Positions 37,730-48,120 of a stretch of 64,000 nucleotides of DNA are shown piece after piece. Numbering within the stretch: position 1 is the stretch's first letter; each line of letters begins with the position of its first letter. Source of the stretch: Aliivibrio sp. 1S175 (lineage in GTDB: Bacteria; Pseudomonadota; Gammaproteobacteria; Enterobacterales; Vibrionaceae); the NCBI RefSeq assembly GCF_001690985.1, contig NZ_MAJS01000011.1:62001-126000 (forward strand). Reading direction: 5' to 3'. A program made the position numbers and the translations under genes. The notes below the pieces were generated by a model. It did not search any database, was not told the DNA's origin, and worked only from the letters and a program-made list of their open reading frames with translations.

Positions 37730-38830
37730 ATGTCATTTCTCACGTTAGTTAAAAATGAAGCAAAGGCTATATTCAGTAATAGTACGATTGTACTTGCGAT
37801 GATCGGTGGCGTATTATTTTATGCATTTTTATACCCATTGCCTTATTTAAACCAAAGCCCTGAAGAGCAAAAAATCACCGTTGTCGACATGGATAAGTCA
37901 GACCTAAGTCGAAAATTTATTCGTATGGCCAATGAATCTCAACAACTCAATGTTGTTGAACAAGCTGAAAGCATAAATCAAGCAAAGCAACAATTTTTAG
38001 ATAATACAGTGAGTGGCTTTCTCGTAATTCCTTACGACTTTTCAACTAACTTACAATTGGGTCAAGCGCCAACGGTCGCTTATGCCGGTGATGCATCGTA
38101 CTTTCTAATTTATGGAACAATTATTGAGGGGTTAATGAAAGCGGGAGGAACTCTTGCCGCTGAATATCGTGTAGCAAATATGACGATAGATGGAACGCCT
38201 ATTAATACTGCAATAGATACGTTTCAACCGTTTAAATCAAATTATGTTCCTGTGTTTAATCACAATATGGGTTACGTTCAATACGTCGTTCCTGCTGTTT
38301 TTGTATTAATTTTACAGCAGACATTATTAATGGCGGTAGGGGTTCGACAAAAAGCGAGCAAGGTATCTGAAAATACGACGTCACACTTAATCGTACGCTT
38401 TTGTATTTTCTTATTTTCTGAATTAATTCTGGCGTGTTTTTACTTTGGTGCTGTCTTTAACCATTATGATATCAGTCGCTTTGCAACGGCCTTAGAATTA
38501 ATCGTTTTATTGGTTCCATTTATTTCATCGGTTATCTTATTAGGAATGTTGCTTGCTCGATGGATGCCAACAGCAGAAAGCCTTCTTTTGGTCGTTTTAT
38601 TTAGTTCTATGCCTATCGTATTTAGTGCTGGGTTTATTTGGCCGACAGAACTTATACCTAGTTTAATAACTGACTTAATGCATTTATTGCCAAGTGGTTT
38701 TGCGATAAATGGCTTTTTGAAGTTAAATCAACAAGGTGCTGGTTTGCCTAGTGTGCTGTTAAATATGAGTGGGCTTTATGGGTTAAGCCTTCTTTATGCT
38801 CTCTTATTTTTTATCAGTAAACGAAAATAA
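37730..38830 (+). CDS. ABC-2 type permease (second of two)
   Basis: The 366-residue protein has the same layout as its neighbour: N-terminal helix near residues 17-38, periplasmic domain beginning KITVVDMDKSDLSRKFIRMAN, and a group of C-terminal helices. It starts 4 bases after the previous stop. The two paralogues probably form a heterodimer. The ATPase must be encoded elsewhere or the complex works without one. The substrate is unknown. Confidence 0.85.
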   Translation: MSFLTLVKNEAKAIFSNSTIVLAMIGGVLFYAFLYPLPYLNQSPEEQKITVVDMDKSDLSRKFIRMANESQQLNVVEQAESINQAKQQFLDNTVSGFLVIPYDFSTNLQLGQAPTVAYAGDASYFLIYGTIIEGLMKAGGTLAAEYRVANMTIDGTPINTAIDTFQPFKSNYVPVFNHNMGYVQYVVPAVFVLILQQTLLMAVGVRQKASKVSENTTSHLIVRFCIFLFSELILACFYFGAVFNHYDISRFATALELIVLLVPFISSVILLGMLLARWMPTAESLLLVVLFSSMPIVFSAGFIWPTELIPSLITDLMHLLPSGFAINGFLKLNQQGAGLPSVLLNMSGLYGLSLLYALLFFISKRK

Positions 38831-38962
38831 ATCTTAATTATGATACTGAGTAACAACACAATTTCAGATCAAATTGAAGTGTCTCGATTTCATTTTTACT
38901 GAGCAGGAAACTGTAATCGAAGTTTGTTAGATTATCCCATAGTTGGACTAGGGATTTATATA

Positions 38963-39520
38963 ATGAAAAAACAAATACTGGGATTGATTATTGCGGCAAG
39001 CTTTTTAGTTGGCTGTCAAAGCACATCCGAAGATGAAATAGCGGCCATTAAAGAAACACCGACAATTGAAAGCTTTGTTGATTATCACAATGAGGAGTTA
39101 AACCAATTCATCACAAGTGATATGGGAAGTATTGCTCGAACGAATAACGAGATCGTCCTTCTTCTGAATGGAGATAAAAGTTTTGATTCTGGCAGTATTA
39201 CCATAAAAGAAGAAAGCAAAAATGTCTTATCAAATTTAGCTAAGTTATTAAAAGATAAGCCTGAATCTGAAGTCTTTATTGCTGGTCATACTGATAGTCA
39301 AGGCAGTAAAAAGTTTAATATTTCACTGTCGAATAAACGCGCTGATTCTGTTCTAGATTTATTGACTAAAGAGGGTGTTGATTCAAATCGAATTAATACT
39401 TATGGTTTTGGTGAAGCGGAACCAATTGCAACGAACATGAGTGCTGATGGACGTAAAAAAAATCGCCGTATTGAAATTCGTATTACCCCAATCAGTGAAA
39501 TGTTTGACGAAAAAGAATAA
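38963..39520 (+). CDS. OmpA-family lipoprotein (peptidoglycan-binding domain)
   Basis: The start at 38963 gives a 185-residue protein with a lipoprotein signal (MKKQ, hydrophobic, LVGC at residue 18 for Cys); the upstream in-frame ATG at 38924 would hide the signal. The C-terminal OmpA domain shows VFIAGHTDSQGSKKFNISLSNKRADSV and YGFGEAEPIATN, including the Asp and Arg that bind diaminopimelate (TDSQG, NRRIEI). It probably anchors the outer membrane to peptidoglycan, like Pal or YiaD. Confidence 0.88.
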   Translation: MKKQILGLIIAASFLVGCQSTSEDEIAAIKETPTIESFVDYHNEELNQFITSDMGSIARTNNEIVLLLNGDKSFDSGSITIKEESKNVLSNLAKLLKDKPESEVFIAGHTDSQGSKKFNISLSNKRADSVLDLLTKEGVDSNRINTYGFGEAEPIATNMSADGRKKNRRIEIRITPISEMFDEKE

Positions 39521-39636
39521 CGATTAAATACTGAGCGTCATTGGTATCAATATCACCTAACTTATAATGAAATAGTTGTTATTTAAATCACTTATGGTTG
39601 GGGTATAATAAGCCTTATTTCAAAAAGGAAAATGAA

Positions 39637-39912
39637 ATGGGGCTTTTTTCACGTCTATTTGGTTCTTCATCTAAGAAAGAACCTGTCATCGAAGCAATCG
39701 AATACAAAACCTACCTTATTTATCCTAATTCAGAAGCTGATGGTTCTCAGTTTCGTATTGCTGGCAAAGTAACAAAAGAGATTAATGGTGAGCTAAAAGA
39801 GCATCGTTTTATTCGTTCAGATGTGATTTCCTCAAAGAATGACGCTGATGAATTAATGCTTCGTAAAGCAAAAATGTTAATTGACCAGATGGGCGATTCA
39901 ATCTTTAAATAA
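39637..39912 (+). CDS. HlyU-family protein (PF10115 type)
   Basis: AAAAAGGAAAA precedes the ATG at 39637 with good spacing, giving 91 residues; an earlier in-frame start at 39598 is less likely. MGLFSRLFG at the start and the core YKTYLIYPNSEADGSQFRIAGKVTKE with HRFIRSDVIS and ELMLRKAKMLIDQMGD match the small family labelled HlyU, which is unrelated to the ArsR-type HlyU of V. cholerae. Direct DNA binding is not obvious, so the regulator label should be treated with caution. Confidence 0.75.
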   Translation: MGLFSRLFGSSSKKEPVIEAIEYKTYLIYPNSEADGSQFRIAGKVTKEINGELKEHRFIRSDVISSKNDADELMLRKAKMLIDQMGDSIFK

Positions 39913-40107
39913 ACGTAATAGAATTGATATAGATTAGAGTGTTGTTTGTTTTTTGCTCTATACTTATTCTTCAAAATCAATCAGTAACAAAAAGTGGTTC
40001 GACCTCTGCTTTGTCATCAAAATGTTGTTTTTTTACCTAATAGAGGTGAGAATAAGCAGATATTAAATTTAATGTAATGAAATTATGTCATTTTATTACA
40101 AAACACT

Positions 40108-40150
40108 TGAATTTATACTCTATGTCCGATAAAACGAGAGTATAAATTCA
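40108..40150. promoter_or_regulatory. 14-bp perfect inverted repeat in front of pntA
   Basis: TGAATTTATACTCT (40108-40121) and AGAGTATAAATTCA (40137-40150) are exact inverse copies around a 15-base loop. The repeat ends 22 bases before the pntA ATG. TATACT in the left arm could serve as a -10 element. It has no T-run, so it is not a terminator; it may be an operator or an RNA hairpin in the leader. Confidence 0.65.
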
Positions 40151-40172
40151 TGCCAATAGCCAAGGAATAACT

Positions 40173-41729
40173 ATGCAAATTGGTGTACCTAGAGAAGTAT
40201 TCGCGGGTGAGACCCGTGTTGCTGCCACTCCTAAGACAGTTGAGCAGCTATTAAAGCTTGGTTTTACAGTTGCTGTAGAATCAAACGCTGGTATTTTAGC
40301 AAGTTTTGATAACTCAGCATTTGAAAAAGCAGGCGCAACGATTGTCTCTGTTGATGATGTTTGGAAATCAGAAATTATTCTTAAAGTAAACGCACCTCAA
40401 ATCAACGAAGCAACAAACGTTGATGAGTTTGAATTACTTCAAGATGGCGCAAGTTTAATTAGCTTTATTTGGCCAGCTCAAAATGAAGATCTGCTTGCTA
40501 AATTAGCAACAAAGAACATTAATGTTTTAGCGATGGATTCAGTTCCTCGTATTTCTCGTGCACAAGCATTGGATGCGTTAAGTTCAATGGCTAACATTGC
40601 AGGTTACCGTGCAGTTGTAGAAGCGGCGCATGAATTTGGTCGATTCTTCACAGGTCAGATTACGGCTGCTGGTAAAGTTCCACCGGCAAAAGTTCTTGTC
40701 GCTGGTGCGGGTGTTGCTGGTCTTGCTGCTATTGGTGCCGCTGGTAGTCTTGGCGCTATCGTTCGTGCCTTTGATGTTCGTCCTGAAGTAAAAGAACAAG
40801 TGCAATCGATGGGTGCAGAGTTTCTTGAAGTTGATTTCAAAGAAAACTCTGGTTCAGGTGATGGCTACGCAAAAGAAATGTCTGATGAGTTCAACAAAAA
40901 AGCAGAAGAACTATATGCTGCTCAAGCTAAAGATGTTGATATCATTATTACAACCGCTCTTATCCCAGGTCGTCCTGCACCAAAGCTAATTACCAAAGCA
41001 ATGGTTGATAGTATGCAAGCGGGCAGTGTGATTGTTGACTTGGCAGCCGCTAATGGTGGTAACTGTGAGTACACAGTAAAAGACCAAGTGATCACAACTG
41101 AAAATGGCGTAAAAATTGTAGGTTACACTGATATGGTTGGTCGTCTACCAACGCAATCATCGCAACTTTACGGTACAAACTTAGTTAACCTTCTTAAACT
41201 TCTATGTAAAGAAAAAGACGGTAACATCAATATCGATTTTGAAGACGTTGTTCTTCGTGGTGTAACTGTTGTTAAAGAAGGCGAAGTAACATGGCCTGCG
41301 CCACCAATTCAAGTTTCAGCTCAACCTCAAGCTAAGGCAGCACCAAAAGCGAAGGTAGCTCCGAAAGTTAAAGAACCAATGTCACCAATTAAAAAATTCG
41401 GAATGATTGGTGCTGGTATTGCTGCATTTGGTTGGGTAGCTTCAGTTGCTCCTGCTGCATTCTTAGCTCACTTTACCGTATTCATTTTAGCATGTGTGGT
41501 TGGTTATTATGTGGTATGGAATGTAAGCCATTCACTACATACACCGCTAATGTCCGTAACGAATGCCATCTCTGGAATCATCATTGTAGGTGCATTACTG
41601 CAAGTAGGTCAGGGTAATGGTGTTGTTTCATTTTTAGCATTTATTGCAGTTTTAATCGCGAGTATTAACATATTCGGCGGATTTGCTGTGACCAAGCGTA
41701 TGCTTGAAATGTTCCGTAAAGATAAGTAA
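40173..41729 (+). CDS. pntA: NAD(P) transhydrogenase subunit alpha
   Basis: The 518-residue protein joins the NAD(H)-binding domain I ([23 protein letters not shown] at the start, the [18 protein letters not shown] Rossmann motif near residue 180) to a short linker rich in Ala, Pro and Lys (about 385-405) and four membrane helices. With PntB it couples proton entry to reduction of NADP+ by NADH, supplying NADPH. AAGGA precedes the ATG. pntB follows after 11 bases. Confidence 0.97.
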   Translation: MQIGVPREVFAGETRVAATPKTVEQLLKLGFTVAVESNAGILASFDNSAFEKAGATIVSVDDVWKSEIILKVNAPQINEATNVDEFELLQDGASLISFIWPAQNEDLLAKLATKNINVLAMDSVPRISRAQALDALSSMANIAGYRAVVEAAHEFGRFFTGQITAAGKVPPAKVLVAGAGVAGLAAIGAAGSLGAIVRAFDVRPEVKEQVQSMGAEFLEVDFKENSGSGDGYAKEMSDEFNKKAEELYAAQAKDVDIIITTALIPGRPAPKLITKAMVDSMQAGSVIVDLAAANGGNCEYTVKDQVITTENGVKIVGYTDMVGRLPTQSSQLYGTNLVNLLKLLCKEKDGNINIDFEDVVLRGVTVVKEGEVTWPAPPIQVSAQPQAKAAPKAKVAPKVKEPMSPIKKFGMIGAGIAAFGWVASVAPAAFLAHFTVFILACVVGYYVVWNVSHSLHTPLMSVTNAISGIIIVGALLQVGQGNGVVSFLAFIAVLIASINIFGGFAVTKRMLEMFRKDK

Positions 41730-41740
41730 GGGGTAGAATA

Positions 41741-43117
41741 ATGTCAGCAGGATTAGTTCAAGCAGCCTATATTGTATCTGCCGTTCTATTTATCATGAGT
41801 TTAGCAGGTCTGTCTAAACAAGAAACCGCACGTAACGGTAACTACTACGGTATTACTGGTATGGCTATTGCTTTAATCGCGACTATTTTTGGTCCTGATT
41901 CGGCGGGTACAGGTTGGATCCTCGTTGCGATGGCAATGGGTGGCGCTATCGGTCTTTACTATGCTAAGAAAGTTGAAATGACTGAAATGCCAGAATTAGT
42001 GGCAATTCTTCACAGCTTTGTTGGTATGGCTGCGGTGCTTGTTGGTTACAATAGCTATATTGATCACGGTGAATTAACTGGCGCACTACTAAATATTCAT
42101 TTAGTTGAAGTGTTCTTAGGTATCTTCATCGGTGCAGTAACATTTACAGGTTCTTTGGTTGCATTTGGTAAATTACGCGGCGTGATCAGCTCGTCGGCAC
42201 TTCAGTTACCACATCGTCATAAATTAAACCTAATCGCATTAATTGCTTCTGCCGCACTTCTTTACTACTTCGTTAGTGTTGAAGGCAGCATGTTTGCAAT
42301 TATCTTAGTGACTCTAATTGCCTTTGCATTTGGTTACCACTTGGTTGCTTCAATCGGTGGCGCAGATATGCCAGTGGTTGTATCTATGCTTAACTCATAC
42401 TCTGGTTGGGCAGCAGCAGCAGCAGGTTTCATGCTATCAAACGATCTTCTGATTGTTACTGGTGCGTTAGTTGGTTCTTCAGGTGCGATTCTGTCTTACA
42501 TCATGTGTAAAGCAATGAACCGTTCTTTTATCAGTGTTATCGCTGGTGGCTTCGGTCAAGATGTTGTTGCATCATCTGGTGATGAAGAGCAAGGTGAACA
42601 CCGCGAAACAACGGCTGAAGAAGTTGCAGAAATGCTTAAAAACTCTAAGTCAGTAGTTATCACACCAGGGTACGGCATGGCTGTTGCTCAAGCTCAATAT
42701 CCAGTTCATGAAATTACAGAAAAACTTCGTGCGCAAGGTATTAATGTCCGTTTTGGTATTCACCCAGTTGCAGGTCGTTTACCTGGACACATGAACGTAT
42801 TACTTGCAGAAGCAAAAGTGCCTTACGATATCGTTCTTGAAATGGATGAGATCAATGATGACTTATCTGAGACAGATACGGTTCTTGTTATTGGTGCGAA
42901 CGATACAGTTAACCCAGCAGCGATGGAAGATCCAAACAGTCCAATCGCAGGAATGCCAGTTCTTGAAGTGTGGAATGCGAAAAACGTAATCGTATTTAAA
43001 CGCTCTATGAATACAGGTTATGCTGGTGTTCAAAACCCACTATTCTTTAAAGAAAACACTGAGATGCTTTTCGGTGATGCTAAAGAAAGTTGTGTAGAGA
43101 TCAGTAAACACCTTTAA
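41741..43117 (+). CDS. pntB: NAD(P) transhydrogenase subunit beta
   Basis: The 458-residue protein has about nine membrane helices followed by the NADP(H)-binding domain [23 protein letters not shown] near residue 305, [18 protein letters not shown] near 345, and [12 protein letters not shown] near 388. It forms the proton channel and NADP site of the enzyme. Length is normal. A terminator 23 bases after the stop ends the operon. Confidence 0.97.
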   Translation: MSAGLVQAAYIVSAVLFIMSLAGLSKQETARNGNYYGITGMAIALIATIFGPDSAGTGWILVAMAMGGAIGLYYAKKVEMTEMPELVAILHSFVGMAAVLVGYNSYIDHGELTGALLNIHLVEVFLGIFIGAVTFTGSLVAFGKLRGVISSSALQLPHRHKLNLIALIASAALLYYFVSVEGSMFAIILVTLIAFAFGYHLVASIGGADMPVVVSMLNSYSGWAAAAAGFMLSNDLLIVTGALVGSSGAILSYIMCKAMNRSFISVIAGGFGQDVVASSGDEEQGEHRETTAEEVAEMLKNSKSVVITPGYGMAVAQAQYPVHEITEKLRAQGINVRFGIHPVAGRLPGHMNVLLAEAKVPYDIVLEMDEINDDLSETDTVLVIGANDTVNPAAMEDPNSPIAGMPVLEVWNAKNVIVFKRSMNTGYAGVQNPLFFKENTEMLFGDAKESCVEISKHL

Positions 43118-43139
43118 TATTCGTATTAATTGATTAGCG

Positions 43140-43176
43140 AAAAAATCCCCGTCAACTCTGTTGGTGGGGATTTTTT
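43140..43176 (+). terminator. Terminator after pntB
   Basis: AAAAAATCCCC and GGGGATTTTTT pair, with an inner CAAC/GTTG stem and a small internal loop; a T-run closes it. Confidence 0.9.
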
Positions 43177-43385
43177 ATGTGCAGTCAAAAGTAAGTTAAG
43201 AGAAAGGTTTTTTATGTGAGTATCGAATGATAGGCATAAAACTATTTCATCGAATTATAGTCACCAATTGAAGATGGTAGGTGGGGTAAAAGGTGAGGGA
43301 TGTTAACTGCCTTATTTAAGGTACTATTTTTGATGGATGTTGCGGTGTATTAAAATATAGCTCATGAGATTAGAGGTTTAATATA
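43177..43385. other. Intergenic region between pntB and gltS
   Basis: The whole gap between the two stops is 376 bases including both terminators. The middle shows no gene and no repeat that I can support. Confidence 0.5.
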
Positions 43386-43419
43386 TCAAAAAAAGGGCGA
43401 ATGCGTTCGCATAGGCCCT
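43386..43419 (-). terminator. Terminator of gltS
   Basis: Outer arms AAAGGGC and GCCCTTT and inner arms ATGCG and CGCAT form the stem; the minus strand continues into a T-run. Confidence 0.9.
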
Positions 43420-43493
43420 TTCTGTTTTGTTCAAGTATAAAAATCAACGTTTATACGATGATAACATTATCTGAATACTTTGTTCCTTAACCA

Positions 43494-44717
43494 CTACCCA
43501 ATAAAGCTAATGTAGGTTTGTAGGATGATTAAATTCACTATATCAATGAAGAATGCACCTACAATTGGAACCACCATAAATGCTTGTGGTGATGGGCCAA
43601 AACGAGATACAAGTGACCCCATATTCATCACTGCCGTTGGTGTCGCGCCTAAACCAAAACCACAATGACCACCTGCAATTACAGCAGCATCATAATTTGA
43701 CCCCATCACTCTAAAAGTAACAAAGTACGAAAATAGTGCGAGTACGACGGTTTGAACCGAAAGAATAACGAGTAATGGGATAGCTAAATCAAAGATATTC
43801 CATAATTTTAAACTCATTAGAGCCATTGCTAAAAATAAAGCAAGAGAAACCGTACCTAAAATATCAACCGTTTCGGTATCAATCTTATGAGCTTTGGTTA
43901 TTTCTGTAATATTCGTAATAAATACGCCAATGAATAACGCATAGACAAAATCAGGTATTTTTAACCATGAAATATCAAACGTTGCAACGAAATCACCAAG
44001 ATAGCCAGCACCAACGACACAAAGCAAAAGAACAAAGAGTGTTTCGATTACTTTCTTAGCTGTAATCTTATCTTCCTCACGCTCATTGTAAGTGACAAGT
44101 TCAGGGAAACGGCTATGTGTATCAACACCAGTACCATATTCTGATTCTAGTTTGTGTTTATGGATCAGTTTTTGTGCAATTGGACTTCCAATTAAACCAC
44201 CCATAATTAGACCAAAGGTCGCCGAGGCCATTGCTAGCTCAAGTGTGTTTAAATGATAAGTCTCAGCAAATGTTTGAGACCAAGCAGCACCTGTTCCATG
44301 ACCGCCTGATAGGGTAATTGAACCTGCAATTAATCCCATGAGAGGGTCTAGTCCCATCATACTTGCTAAACTTACCCCAATTCCGTTTTGGATAATGATA
44401 TAAACAGAAGCAACGGCAAGGAAAATGAATACTTTCGTTCCCCCCTTGATTAATTGCTTATAGTTGGCAGCCAAACCGACTGTACTAAAGAACATTAGCA
44501 TGAATGTACTTTGTAAAGGCAGTGAGAACTGTAAGTTAACCCCTTTAAAATGGAGGGCAGTGATAGCAAACGCGACGATTAACCCGCCAACAATTGGCTC
44601 TGGGATATTGTATTTTTTAAATAGCACAACTTTTGAATTGACCAAGTGTCCGAGAAAAAGAACTGCGATGGCAATTAAGAATGATTCAAGTGCGCCAATA
44701 GATAGAGTGTTTGTCAT
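43494..44717 (-). CDS. gltS: Sodium/glutamate symporter GltS
   Basis: AGGAG lies 4 bases before the ATG at 44717 on the minus strand, giving 407 residues; an upstream start at 44741 would include that site and is rejected. The protein has about ten helices with the family motifs GHGTGAAWSQTF near residue 139 and GGHCGFGLGATPTAVMN near 350. It imports glutamate with Na+ across the inner membrane. Length is normal. Confidence 0.94.
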   Translation of the reverse strand: MTNTLSIGALESFLIAIAVLFLGHLVNSKVVLFKKYNIPEPIVGGLIVAFAITALHFKGVNLQFSLPLQSTFMLMFFSTVGLAANYKQLIKGGTKVFIFLAVASVYIIIQNGIGVSLASMMGLDPLMGLIAGSITLSGGHGTGAAWSQTFAETYHLNTLELAMASATFGLIMGGLIGSPIAQKLIHKHKLESEYGTGVDTHSRFPELVTYNEREEDKITAKKVIETLFVLLLCVVGAGYLGDFVATFDISWLKIPDFVYALFIGVFITNITEITKAHKIDTETVDILGTVSLALFLAMALMSLKLWNIFDLAIPLLVILSVQTVVLALFSYFVTFRVMGSNYDAAVIAGGHCGFGLGATPTAVMNMGSLVSRFGPSPQAFMVVPIVGAFFIDIVNLIILQTYISFIG

Positions 44718-44936
44718 AGAACTCCTAAGTTGAAATATCAATCTTTTAATTTCGTAACATAAACGGCGTTATCGAAAGAAAATGAAGAATAAATGTATTT
44801 TAATGCATTATTCCAAATGATATTGTCTAATTTCAGGGACTGATAGTAGCACTTTTATCAATGCTATTGGGTTGCGGTAAAGTAAAATATATAGATCTGG
44901 CGTTGCTGATATAGATTAATCTAGGGTAATTGGTGA

Positions 44937-45917
44937 CTATTCATCGTAAAAAAGAACAATACTTCCCCCACGTAAGGCACTGCCTACGTTAAAAGTGAAT
45001 CCAATGCCTACATTATCAACCAGTGATATCCATTTTCTCGTATCGATTAACCATGCAATATTGAATTCATAATAGTAGTCAGTACCAAGAGTATCATTGA
45101 CATCACCACCAAGATCTACTCGTTTTGCTTTTAAGTATAGAACCTGAGCAAAGCGATTCCAATGAGCCATGTTGTATCTTAATTGTAAGCTGTTTACAAA
45201 GCGCCATACCTCTGGGTTGACGTCTGAACTAAAATCAGCAGAGCCTCCAAAACCTTGACCATAAGCGTAATGATAGCTGTTGTTAAAACGCCATTCACCC
45301 CAGTCATTTTCTTTTTTATATTCAAATGTTAGTTTAGGTTCAATAATGAAGGTGTTACTTGTTAAATTGTAATAGGTTCCATCAAGGTAAGGAGAAAAAG
45401 ACTGGCTAAAACTAGAGTTATACGTATGGGTATTTTTGTAGTGCATTAGGTGAAGCGCATTACCAAATGAAATTGTCCAATCTTTATAAAATTCATAGCT
45501 TTGAGCGTATTCGGCGTATAAACCGAATATTTCATCTACATCTGAATCTGGAGAGGCTTTGTCTCCAACTTCAACATCAACATCAGTGTTAACGTAAGAC
45601 GCACGCACTGTTATATCATGAGACCACAATGAGTCAGGATCATCGGTTAATTCAAATGTGTAAGGAAGAGCATATACAGTTAATTGATTACGAAGTTCAA
45701 CAGAGTTAGAGCTGCCAATACTGTCGTTATCCTTTTCTAAGTAGTTATTTGGATTAAAATCCGCGATCCCGAAGGTAATCATGTTGCTATCAGATAAAAC
45801 GAGGGAGGTGGCAAACGCCTGCTCTACTTGTCTTTCTGGCGTGAGCTTACGAGCAACAGCCTTCTCTATTACGAGGGGTAATAACAATATAATAAGAAGA
45901 GAATGTAATCCGCGCAA
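44937..45917 (-). CDS. Solitary autotransporter-type outer-membrane barrel (DUF3233)
   Basis: The 326-residue protein has a signal peptide (cleavage near residue 22, after AVA) and is otherwise made of alternating aromatic/polar strands such as WTISFGNALHLMHY, WGEWRFNNSYHYAYG and YYYEFNIAWLID. It belongs to the Vibrionaceae family of solitary autotransporter barrels with no passenger domain. It should lie in the outer membrane; its cargo or function is not known. Ends in VLFYDE rather than a terminal Phe. Confidence 0.82.
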   Translation of the reverse strand: MRGLHSLLIILLLPLVIEKAVARKLTPERQVEQAFATSLVLSDSNMITFGIADFNPNNYLEKDNDSIGSSNSVELRNQLTVYALPYTFELTDDPDSLWSHDITVRASYVNTDVDVEVGDKASPDSDVDEIFGLYAEYAQSYEFYKDWTISFGNALHLMHYKNTHTYNSSFSQSFSPYLDGTYYNLTSNTFIIEPKLTFEYKKENDWGEWRFNNSYHYAYGQGFGGSADFSSDVNPEVWRFVNSLQLRYNMAHWNRFAQVLYLKAKRVDLGGDVNDTLGTDYYYEFNIAWLIDTRKWISLVDNVGIGFTFNVGSALRGGSIVLFYDE

Positions 45918-46080
45918 TGTTTCAAGCCTTTTGAGAATATATACACATAATGTAGTGGATAAAATAAGAATTATCTACAATAAATCAGAATCTTATCAAT
46001 CATTTTCGCAAAAGTAATACTTATAAAATGAAAACACAAAAAGAAAAATCAGATTGTGTCTTCATTTATAAAGTTATGAC

Positions 46081-47907
46081 TTAATCACTAATAAAACCGC
46101 CGGTTTGATGGTTCCATAGTTGAGCATAGATACCGCCCAATTGAACTAACTCTTTATGTGTGCCTTGTTCTACGACTTTACCTTGATCCATCACCAATAG
46201 TCTGTCCATTGCCGCAATAGTTGATAGTCTGTGAGCAATGGCGATAACGGTTTTTCCTTCCATTAGCTCATCAAGGCTATCTTGAATTGCCGCTTCAACT
46301 TCGGAATCTAAGGCTGAGGTTGCTTCATCTAAAATTAATAACGGAGCATCTTTGAGTAGAACTCGAGATATAGCAATACGTTGACGCTGACCACCGGACA
46401 GTTTTACTCCACGCTCACCGACTTGTGCATCGTAGCCTTTTTTACCATTTGAGTCGGTTAATGTTTCGATAAACTCGTGAGCTTGAGCTTGTTTGGTTGC
46501 CATAAATAACGCTTCATCACTTGCGTCAGGTCGACCGTATTTGATATTTTCTCTGATTGAACGGTGTAATAGGGAGGTGTCTTGACTTACCATGCCTATT
46601 TGGCTGCGTAATGAATCTTGAGTTACATCTCTAAGATCATGACCATCAATAGAAATAGATCCTGATTCAATATCATGGAAACGAAGCAACAAGTTTACTA
46701 ATGTTGATTTACCAGCACCAGAACGTCCCACTAGACCTATTTTTTCTCCTGGTTTTATATCAAGATTTAGATTATTGATAATTCCCTTGTTCTCGCCATA
46801 ATGGAAGTTAACATTCTTAAATTGAATATTTCCATGTTTAACAGAAAGCTCTGTGGCATCGGGTTTATCATTAATGGTAATTGGTTTGGATAAAGTATTC
46901 ATTCCATCTGTCACCGTACCTAGATTTTCAAATAGAGAACTTATTTCCCACATGATCCAATGAGACATACCATTGATACGTAACGCTAAACTGATCGCAA
47001 TCGCAATAGCACCAACAGATAGCTCATTATCAATCCACAGCATGATAGAAACTGCAGTAATTGAGAAAACCAATAAGTAGTTAATGATCTCTACAGAGAT
47101 ATTAATGCCAGTTGCTAAGCGCATTTGTTTATGAACCGTCACTAAAAAATCGTCCATGCCTTCTTTTGCGTATTCAGTTTCACGCTTACTATGGCTAAAC
47201 AATTTGATCGTATTGATGTTGGTGTAACTGTCAACAATGCGTCCTGTCATTGTAGAACGAGCATCGGCCTGCTTCTCTGAAACGGCTTTCATTCTAGGAA
47301 CAAAGTAAAACTGAATCGCAATGTATGCCGCAAGCCAAACAAGCATAGGCAACATAAGACGCCAATCTGCTTTTCCGACCATCACAATCATGGAGGTAAA
47401 ATAAACTGAGATATAGATAAGGACATCAAGTAGCTTCATTACGGTTTCACGGACCGCTAATGAAGTTTGCATGACTTTTGTTGCAATACGACCAGCAAAA
47501 TCATCTGAATAAAAAGAAACACTTTGTTTTAAAAGGTATCGATGCGCTTGCCAGCGAATAGCCATTGGATAATTACCCAATAACGTTTGGTGTGTAATTA
47601 ATGAATGGATCAAGATTAAAATTGGCATTCCAATAACAACAAGAATACCCAACCACATTAAGGTTTGTCCTTCCTGTGCTAAAAAGGTCTCTCTGTCATG
47701 AGTGGATAACCAATCAACTAATTGTCCCATAAACCCAAAAAGAGAGACTTCAACCATGGCGATGATAGCACTAAGTGCTGACATGCCGATTAAAGGAACT
47801 CCGAACCCTTTGGTGTAATGGCGACAAAAAGCATACAACCCTTTTGGTGGTTGTTCTGGTTCTTGTTCAGGGAAAGCGGTAGTTATCCGCTCAAAGAAGT
47901 TAAACAT
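46081..47907 (-). CDS. ABC transporter, fused permease and ATPase (MsbA-type half transporter)
   Basis: The 608-residue protein has six membrane helices (about residues 38-330) and an ATPase domain with Walker A GLVGRSGAGKST near 392, signature LSGGQRQR near 506, and Walker B PLLILDEATSALDS near 526. It would act as a homodimeric exporter for lipids or drugs; the substrate is unknown. It stands alone, with no adjacent half transporter. Confidence 0.9.
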   Translation of the reverse strand: MFNFFERITTAFPEQEPEQPPKGLYAFCRHYTKGFGVPLIGMSALSAIIAMVEVSLFGFMGQLVDWLSTHDRETFLAQEGQTLMWLGILVVIGMPILILIHSLITHQTLLGNYPMAIRWQAHRYLLKQSVSFYSDDFAGRIATKVMQTSLAVRETVMKLLDVLIYISVYFTSMIVMVGKADWRLMLPMLVWLAAYIAIQFYFVPRMKAVSEKQADARSTMTGRIVDSYTNINTIKLFSHSKRETEYAKEGMDDFLVTVHKQMRLATGINISVEIINYLLVFSITAVSIMLWIDNELSVGAIAIAISLALRINGMSHWIMWEISSLFENLGTVTDGMNTLSKPITINDKPDATELSVKHGNIQFKNVNFHYGENKGIINNLNLDIKPGEKIGLVGRSGAGKSTLVNLLLRFHDIESGSISIDGHDLRDVTQDSLRSQIGMVSQDTSLLHRSIRENIKYGRPDASDEALFMATKQAQAHEFIETLTDSNGKKGYDAQVGERGVKLSGGQRQRIAISRVLLKDAPLLILDEATSALDSEVEAAIQDSLDELMEGKTVIAIAHRLSTIAAMDRLLVMDQGKVVEQGTHKELVQLGGIYAQLWNHQTGGFISD

Positions 47908-48120
47908 ACATTAAGCCTTTAATTATTATATTGTTTAAATTATTGTTAAAGTGGGTTTGGCGAGAAATAACAGAGTATTTCTATATGGTTTTAACATAAC
48001 TCAAAAGCCAGATTTATGTAATTTATTTTATACATTATCAATAAGTTTACCTAAATAATTAGCGTGATGAGACGCAGTAGAGGTATCATCAAAAGGTTTT
48101 TATTAATTGCGAGCATTGTT

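Noticed and set aside
40108-40150. Terminator for the HlyU-family gene
   Set aside because: The inverted repeat has no T-run and lies much closer to pntA than to the HlyU-family gene.
43177-43385. Possible small RNA between pntB and gltS
   Set aside because: No promoter plus terminator pair of its own could be seen apart from the two gene terminators.
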